Shown in pieces: positions 29,412 through 33,391 of a stretch of DNA of 33,391 nucleotides. The position numbers were made by a program, and so were the translations under genes. The notes beneath the pieces are model-generated. The model made no database searches. It saw only the letters and a list, made by a program, of their open reading frames with translations, and was not told where the DNA came from. Origin of the DNA: Ilumatobacteraceae bacterium (lineage in GTDB: Bacteria > Actinomycetota > Acidimicrobiia > Acidimicrobiales > Ilumatobacteraceae); assembly GCA_022843125.1 (NCBI GenBank), contig JALHOG010000063.1:1-33391 (forward strand), written 5' to 3'. Within the stretch, counting starts at the first letter, position 1. Every line of letters starts with the position of its first letter.

Positions 29412-31844
29412 GTGCGTACACGACTGCTGACGGCTGCGATGGTGGGGTTCGTCGGTCTGTCCCTCGAGATCGCCTACACGCGGATCTTCTCGTTCAAGCT
29501 CTTCTACTACTACACGTACTTCGTCATCGGGCTCGCCCTGCTCGGGTTCGGTGTGTCGGCGACGGTCGTCGCCCTCTCCGATCGCCTGCGCCAGCGCAAG
29601 GTGCTCGACACGGTGCGGGTCCTGGCGCCGATCATCGGGATGCTCGGCGTGCTGTCGTATCTCCTGGTCGCCAGGCTGCCGACCGACGTCAACCAGATCT
29701 GGGTCGGCAGCCTCGACCGAGCGATCGCCGAGCTCGCACTCGTCGTCGTGCTCGCCTTCTCGCTCACGGCGGTCTTCTTCGGGCTCGGTCTGATCATCTC
29801 GCTGCTGATCGTCGTCGACGCGGCGGACGTCCGCAGGCTGTACTTCTGGGACCTCGTCGGTGCCGCCCTCGGATGCCTGGTCGCGGTCCCGCTGCAGCTC
29901 ACCATCGGCCCACCGGCGATGGTGCTGATCTCGCTGTTCCTGTTCTCCGCGCTGGGCCTCCTGATCGCGTTCCAGCGGGGGAAGGGCCACATCGTCGCAG
30001 CGGTGGGCGTGGCGCTCACGGCCGCCAGCGGCTTCCTCGTGCACACACTCGACGTCCGCACCGACGACACCAAGACCCTGCGGCTCGACGCCGAGGTCGA
30101 GGCCGGCGATTGGGGCGCAGTGTTCCGGGTCGACGCGGTCGACTTCGGGCGCGTCACGATCCTGCACCACGACGGGCTCTGGGGTTCATCGATCTGGCCG
30201 TACGACGGCACCCCAGCCACCACCGAACGCTTCGACCGAGACAGCCGCCAGATCCCGTGGGCCGCGCTCGGCCGCCAGCCCGAACGGGTCCTGATCATCG
30301 GCGCCGCGGGCGGCAACGAGATCCAGGCGGCGCTCACCTACGGCGTCGGCCACGTCGATGCCGTCGAGCTCAACCCGATCACGCGCGACATCCTCACCGG
30401 GCCGTACGCCGAGTACTCGGGCAACATCGCGTCGCGCGACGAAGTCGACTACGTCCAGGGCGACGGTCGCACGTTCCTCGCCCGCTCCGACGAGGAGTAC
30501 GACCTGATCTGGTTCGTGGCGCCCGACTCGTATGCGGCCTCCAACGCCGCTACGTCGGGCGCGTTCGTGCTCTCGGAGAGCTACCTCTACACGCAGGAGA
30601 TGATCGAGGTCGCGTTCGACCACCTGACCCCGACGGGCCTGATGGTGGCGCAGTTCGGCGACTTCCAGTTCGAGCAGCGCCCGACGCGCACGGCGCGCTA
30701 TCTGGTCACCGCGCGAGACGCCATCCGCGACCGGGTCGGCGAGTTCGCCGACCACAGCCTGCTCATCGTCGAGAAGCCGGAGGAGGAGATCGCCCGGGTG
30801 TCGACGATCGTGCTGTCGCCGTCGGTCATCGACGCCGCAGCGGCGCAACGTGTCGTCGACGCGATCGGGAACGTCGCCGGTGCGCGGCCCGTGCACCTCC
30901 CCGGTGGCGGCGGCACCGGAGAGGGCATCACCGCCGCGATCATCCGGGGCGACGATGCCGCGGTCGACGATCTCGTCGACGGCTACGAGTACGACATCAC
31001 GACGATCACCGACGACAAGCCGTTCTTCTGGCACTTCACGCCGTACTCCGACGTCCTGACCGACTTCAGTCGCGGGCTCGAGAACAGTGAGATCGCGATC
31101 GGCGAGCGGCTGCTGCTGATGCTGCTCGCCGTCGCCGTACTGGTGGCCGGGGTGCTGCTCTGGGCCCCGTTCGCGGTGAGCCGGCGCCGCGACCGTCGGC
31201 ACGGCCGCGAGCCCCAGGCGCCGGTGCCCGAGCGATGGCGTCTGCTCGTGTACTTCGCTGCGATCGGTCTCGGGTTCATGATCGTCGAGATCTCGATGAT
31301 CCAGCGCTTCGCGCTGCTGCTCGGCTACCCCACGCTGTCGCTGTCGGTCTCGCTGTTCACCCTGCTGATCGCCACGGCGATCGGCGCCCGCTTCTCCGAC
31401 TGGATCCAGCGCGACCAGCGCACCCGGCTGTTCATGACGCTCGGGGCCATGTGGGTGGTCGGCCTGCTGTACGTGCTCGTCTCCGACCCGATCTCCGAGG
31501 CGGTGCTGGCCTGGAGCGAACCGCTTCGGATCGTGCTCGTGTTCGTGCTGCTGTTCCCGGTCGGCGTGCTGCTCGGCATGTTCCTGCCCACCGGCATCGA
31601 TCGCGCACGCGCGATGGCTTCGGACGCCGGGGTCGACGACGGCCGGCTCGTCGCGTGGTGCTGGGCGGTCAACGGCTTCTTCTCGGTCATCGGTTCCACG
31701 TCGACCACCATGCTCTCGATGACCTTTGGCTTCGACCGCACCCTGATCATCGGCCTCGCCCTCTATGTCGTGGCGACCGCAGTGATGGCCACCGCTCGCC
31801 CGCTGGCCAGACCGGTCGCCGCGCCCTCGCTCGCTCCGGCCTGA
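29412..31844 (+). CDS. Polytopic membrane protein with spermidine-synthase-like methyltransferase-fold core
   Basis: An 810-residue protein. Residues about 1-215 hold some seven TM helices. Residues about 230-545 are a soluble Rossmann domain like spermidine synthase: VLIIGAAGGNE (nucleotide loop, near 292-302), DAVELNP (acidic residue binding the ribose, near 316-322) and GDGRTFLA. Residues about 570-800 are a second set of TM helices. In true spermidine synthases a catalytic Asp lies in a D-x-S-D motif; here the stretch is YDLIWFVAPDSYA, so polyamine synthesis is doubtful. Related membrane proteins are widespread and of unknown function. The GTG at 29412 fits the TACGGT box; GTG at 29403 would add three residues. 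It is divergent from the sigma operon. Confidence 0.82.
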   Translation: MRTRLLTAAMVGFVGLSLEIAYTRIFSFKLFYYYTYFVIGLALLGFGVSATVVALSDRLRQRKVLDTVRVLAPIIGMLGVLSYLLVARLPTDVNQIWVGSLDRAIAELALVVVLAFSLTAVFFGLGLIISLLIVVDAADVRRLYFWDLVGAALGCLVAVPLQLTIGPPAMVLISLFLFSALGLLIAFQRGKGHIVAAVGVALTAASGFLVHTLDVRTDDTKTLRLDAEVEAGDWGAVFRVDAVDFGRVTILHHDGLWGSSIWPYDGTPATTERFDRDSRQIPWAALGRQPERVLIIGAAGGNEIQAALTYGVGHVDAVELNPITRDILTGPYAEYSGNIASRDEVDYVQGDGRTFLARSDEEYDLIWFVAPDSYAASNAATSGAFVLSESYLYTQEMIEVAFDHLTPTGLMVAQFGDFQFEQRPTRTARYLVTARDAIRDRVGEFADHSLLIVEKPEEEIARVSTIVLSPSVIDAAAAQRVVDAIGNVAGARPVHLPGGGGTGEGITAAIIRGDDAAVDDLVDGYEYDITTITDDKPFFWHFTPYSDVLTDFSRGLENSEIAIGERLLLMLLAVAVLVAGVLLWAPFAVSRRRDRRHGREPQAPVPERWRLLVYFAAIGLGFMIVEISMIQRFALLLGYPTLSLSVSLFTLLIATAIGARFSDWIQRDQRTRLFMTLGAMWVVGLLYVLVSDPISEAVLAWSEPLRIVLVFVLLFPVGVLLGMFLPTGIDRARAMASDAGVDDGRLVAWCWAVNGFFSVIGSTSTTMLSMTFGFDRTLIIGLALYVVATAVMATARPLARPVAAPSLAPA

Positions 31845-31867
31845 CGCGCGGGCGCCGGCGCTCGGGC

Positions 31868-33391
31868 TCAGCCGGCAAGCTGCGTGGTCAGCGCTCGCCA
31901 CGCCGCGATGTCGTCGGCGGTCGGCGCGGACCAGGCTCGGCTTCCCGTGTCGTACACGGCGATCGGGTCGAGCGGGCTCTGGCCGAAGCTCGGGCCGGGC
32001 ACCGCGAGCACTCGGCCATCCGAGACCCGCAGATCCCAGTCGACGTCGAACCACTCGGTGTCGAAGCGGGCTTCGACGTCGGTCGGGATGTCGATCTGCT
32101 CGGTGGTCCAGGTGCCGGTCGCGAGGTCGAGCACACCGACGGTGCCGAACTCGTCGAGGCCCGATCGCCACGGCGCGACGACCATCTGATCGCCGACGGT
32201 CGCGATGGCCGGCATCGCCAGCGTGAACGGGGCGTCGTCGAGCCGGGTCCAGGTGCTCGTCGCCGCGTCGTAGAGACCGACCGAACCGTCGGGGATGCGC
32301 ACGACGAGCCCACGGTCGGTCGGCTCGGCGACGGTGTCGGCGCCGATGTCCGGGAACTCGCTCCACACACAGTCGGGTTCGCCGGTCGTGCAGGTCATCC
32401 AGTCGGGGATCGGGATCTCGGACCACTCGTTCGCCGCCGGGTCGAACTGCCAGGGTTGGGCGTAGGAGACGTCGACGCCGTAGCCGCCCTCGACCGACTC
32501 GCCGTATACCTGGATCGCCTTGCCGCCCGACGCCGTGTTGAAGAACGTGGAGATCCCGGCGGGTGTGGGGGCCATCGGAGTGACGCTCAGGTCGGGGCGG
32601 ACGACGACGCCGCGCTGGTCGGGTGACGGTGCGACGTTGCTCTCGTCGACGCTGACGAGCACGTTGTTGGTCACGACGAGGACGTCGTCGACCACGGTGA
32701 TGTCGAACGAGCCGAAGAAGGCGTCACGGATCGGGCCGATGCCGAGATCCTCGGTCGCCGACCACACATCCGTCGCCGGGTCGTAGCGCCACACGACGAG
32801 CGGGTCGCCCAGGAAGTCGGCGCCGTAGTCGATCACGGCCGGCAGGCCGCCGAGGCCGAACAGCTCGACCGGAGCTGCCGACATCCGCCTCGGCGACTCG
32901 ACCACCCGACCGTCGTCCAGCAGCACGGCGCTGCGGAAGGAGAAGATGTTCGCGTTGTCGGCCACCAACAGGCGGGCGGTCGTTCCGATCCCGTCGACCA
33001 CGTTGACCCGGCCGAGCCCCTCCGCCCTGCGGGCGTCGACCCAGGCATCGGCGTCGGCGCCCAGCCCCGACGCCGAGCTCGTGGGGGTGGTGGGGGTCGT
33101 GGTGGGCGTCGTGGCGGTGGTCGGCGGGGTCGCCGGCGCGGTGCTCGGCGACGGCACCGGCTCGGGAGCCGTCGTCGCAGGAGGTGCGGCTTCGATCGTC
33201 GGCGGGGCCGTGCTCGCGGCAGGGACGGTCGAATCGGGTTGGATCATGACGGCGGGCTCGTCGTCGCCGCCACGGAACAGGACGGCTGCGCCGACGGCGA
33301 CGATCAGCACGGCGGCGGTGACGCCGATGGCGGCGCGCACCTGCTGCTGGCGGCGGCGGGCGCTGCGGATCTGGGCGATGCCGTCGGCCGG
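31868..33391 (-). CDS. Membrane-anchored protein with Thr/Pro linker and repeat (beta-propeller-like) domain, 5' end cut off
   Basis: The frame is open to the window edge, so the N-terminus is missing. The visible part begins with a basic cytoplasmic stretch (RSARRRQQQ), then a TM helix (AAIGVTAAVLIVAVGAAVLF) ahead of a Pro/Thr/Ala linker of about 60 residues with runs of TPTT. An extracellular domain of about 400 residues follows with recurring blocks such as WRYDPATDVWSA, WQFDPAANEWSE, GLYDAATSTWTR, GVLDLATGTWTT and AVYDTGSRAWSA. The Y/FDxxTxxW repeat is typical of Kelch-type beta-propellers. GTG 33340 could be a start but would leave out the basic segment. Function unknown; an anti-sigma-like sensor is one possibility. 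It ends 23 bases from the convergent gene at 31844. Confidence 0.78.
   Translation of the reverse strand, partial: PADGIAQIRSARRRQQQVRAAIGVTAAVLIVAVGAAVLFRGGDDEPAVMIQPDSTVPAASTAPPTIEAAPPATTAPEPVPSPSTAPATPPTTATTPTTTPTTPTSSASGLGADADAWVDARRAEGLGRVNVVDGIGTTARLLVADNANIFSFRSAVLLDDGRVVESPRRMSAAPVELFGLGGLPAVIDYGADFLGDPLVVWRYDPATDVWSATEDLGIGPIRDAFFGSFDITVVDDVLVVTNNVLVSVDESNVAPSPDQRGVVVRPDLSVTPMAPTPAGISTFFNTASGGKAIQVYGESVEGGYGVDVSYAQPWQFDPAANEWSEIPIPDWMTCTTGEPDCVWSEFPDIGADTVAEPTDRGLVVRIPDGSVGLYDAATSTWTRLDDAPFTLAMPAIATVGDQMVVAPWRSGLDEFGTVGVLDLATGTWTTEQIDIPTDVEARFDTEWFDVDWDLRVSDGRVLAVPGPSFGQSPLDPIAVYDTGSRAWSAPTADDIAAWRALTTQLAG

Overview
The window is GC-rich chromosomal DNA from an actinobacterium, most likely of the Acidimicrobiia (Ilumatobacter-like) lineage. 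That placement is an inference. It rests on the base composition, the gene families, the many start codons that sit just downstream of a TAnnnT box with no Shine-Dalgarno sequence (leaderless genes), and a recognisable remnant of the mycobacterial mec-cysM-murI-rph-rdgB neighbourhood. I see no phage, transposon, integrase or CRISPR array. The window looks like core chromosome, densely packed with short gaps.

Layout. 55-500: a minus-strand tmRNA gene (ssrA) with its terminator. 636-3053: a large membrane protein that joins a kinase-like domain to a flippase-like domain. 3166-5228: an unknown two-TM protein, a GNAT acetyltransferase and a VOC protein. 5274-9952: an FAA-hydrolase-family enzyme, an exported UshA-like metallophosphatase with altered metal ligands, an amidohydrolase and a TauE/SafE-type permease. 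9983-10486: smpB, the protein partner of tmRNA. 10571-10993: a JAMM protease of the Mec type. 11013-12158: a thiolase. 12303-13310: a CysM-type cysteine synthase. 13339-20727: a minus-strand block with a DHOD-like flavoenzyme translationally coupled to a 1210-residue pyruvate:ferredoxin oxidoreductase, and a GNAT/acyl-CoA-synthetase fusion of the Pat type. 20837-23069: the murI-rph-rdgB cluster. 23050-25013: a membrane endonuclease/exonuclease/phosphatase-family protein overlapping a D-threonine-aldolase-like PLP enzyme. 25081-25154: an unusual short tRNA with a leucine anticodon. 25229-27646: a HerA-like ATPase. 27766-29312: an ECF sigma factor coupled to a single-TM protein with an extracellular Cys-repeat region. 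29412-31844: a membrane protein with a spermidine-synthase-like core. 31868-33391: a membrane-anchored protein cut by the window edge.

How the genes connect. ssrA and smpB encode both halves of trans-translation. Mec and CysM imply the O-phosphoserine/CysO cysteine pathway, although no CysO carrier is in the window. NifJ supplies or consumes acetyl-CoA, the neighbouring thiolase uses acyl-CoAs, and the Pat-like protein could sense acetyl-CoA and acetylate proteins, so the middle third has an acetyl-CoA theme. MurI, RNase PH and RdgB form a housekeeping cluster (peptidoglycan precursor, RNA 3' processing, nucleotide-pool cleaning).

The most notable observations are the class-I-bodied tRNA with anticodon UAG, the widespread leaderless-type start signals, the reading-frame puzzle at the tmRNA resume site, the catalytically altered Pat-like and UshA-like proteins, and the Cys-repeat partner of the ECF sigma factor. 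I found no convincing new multi-gene defence or mobile system.
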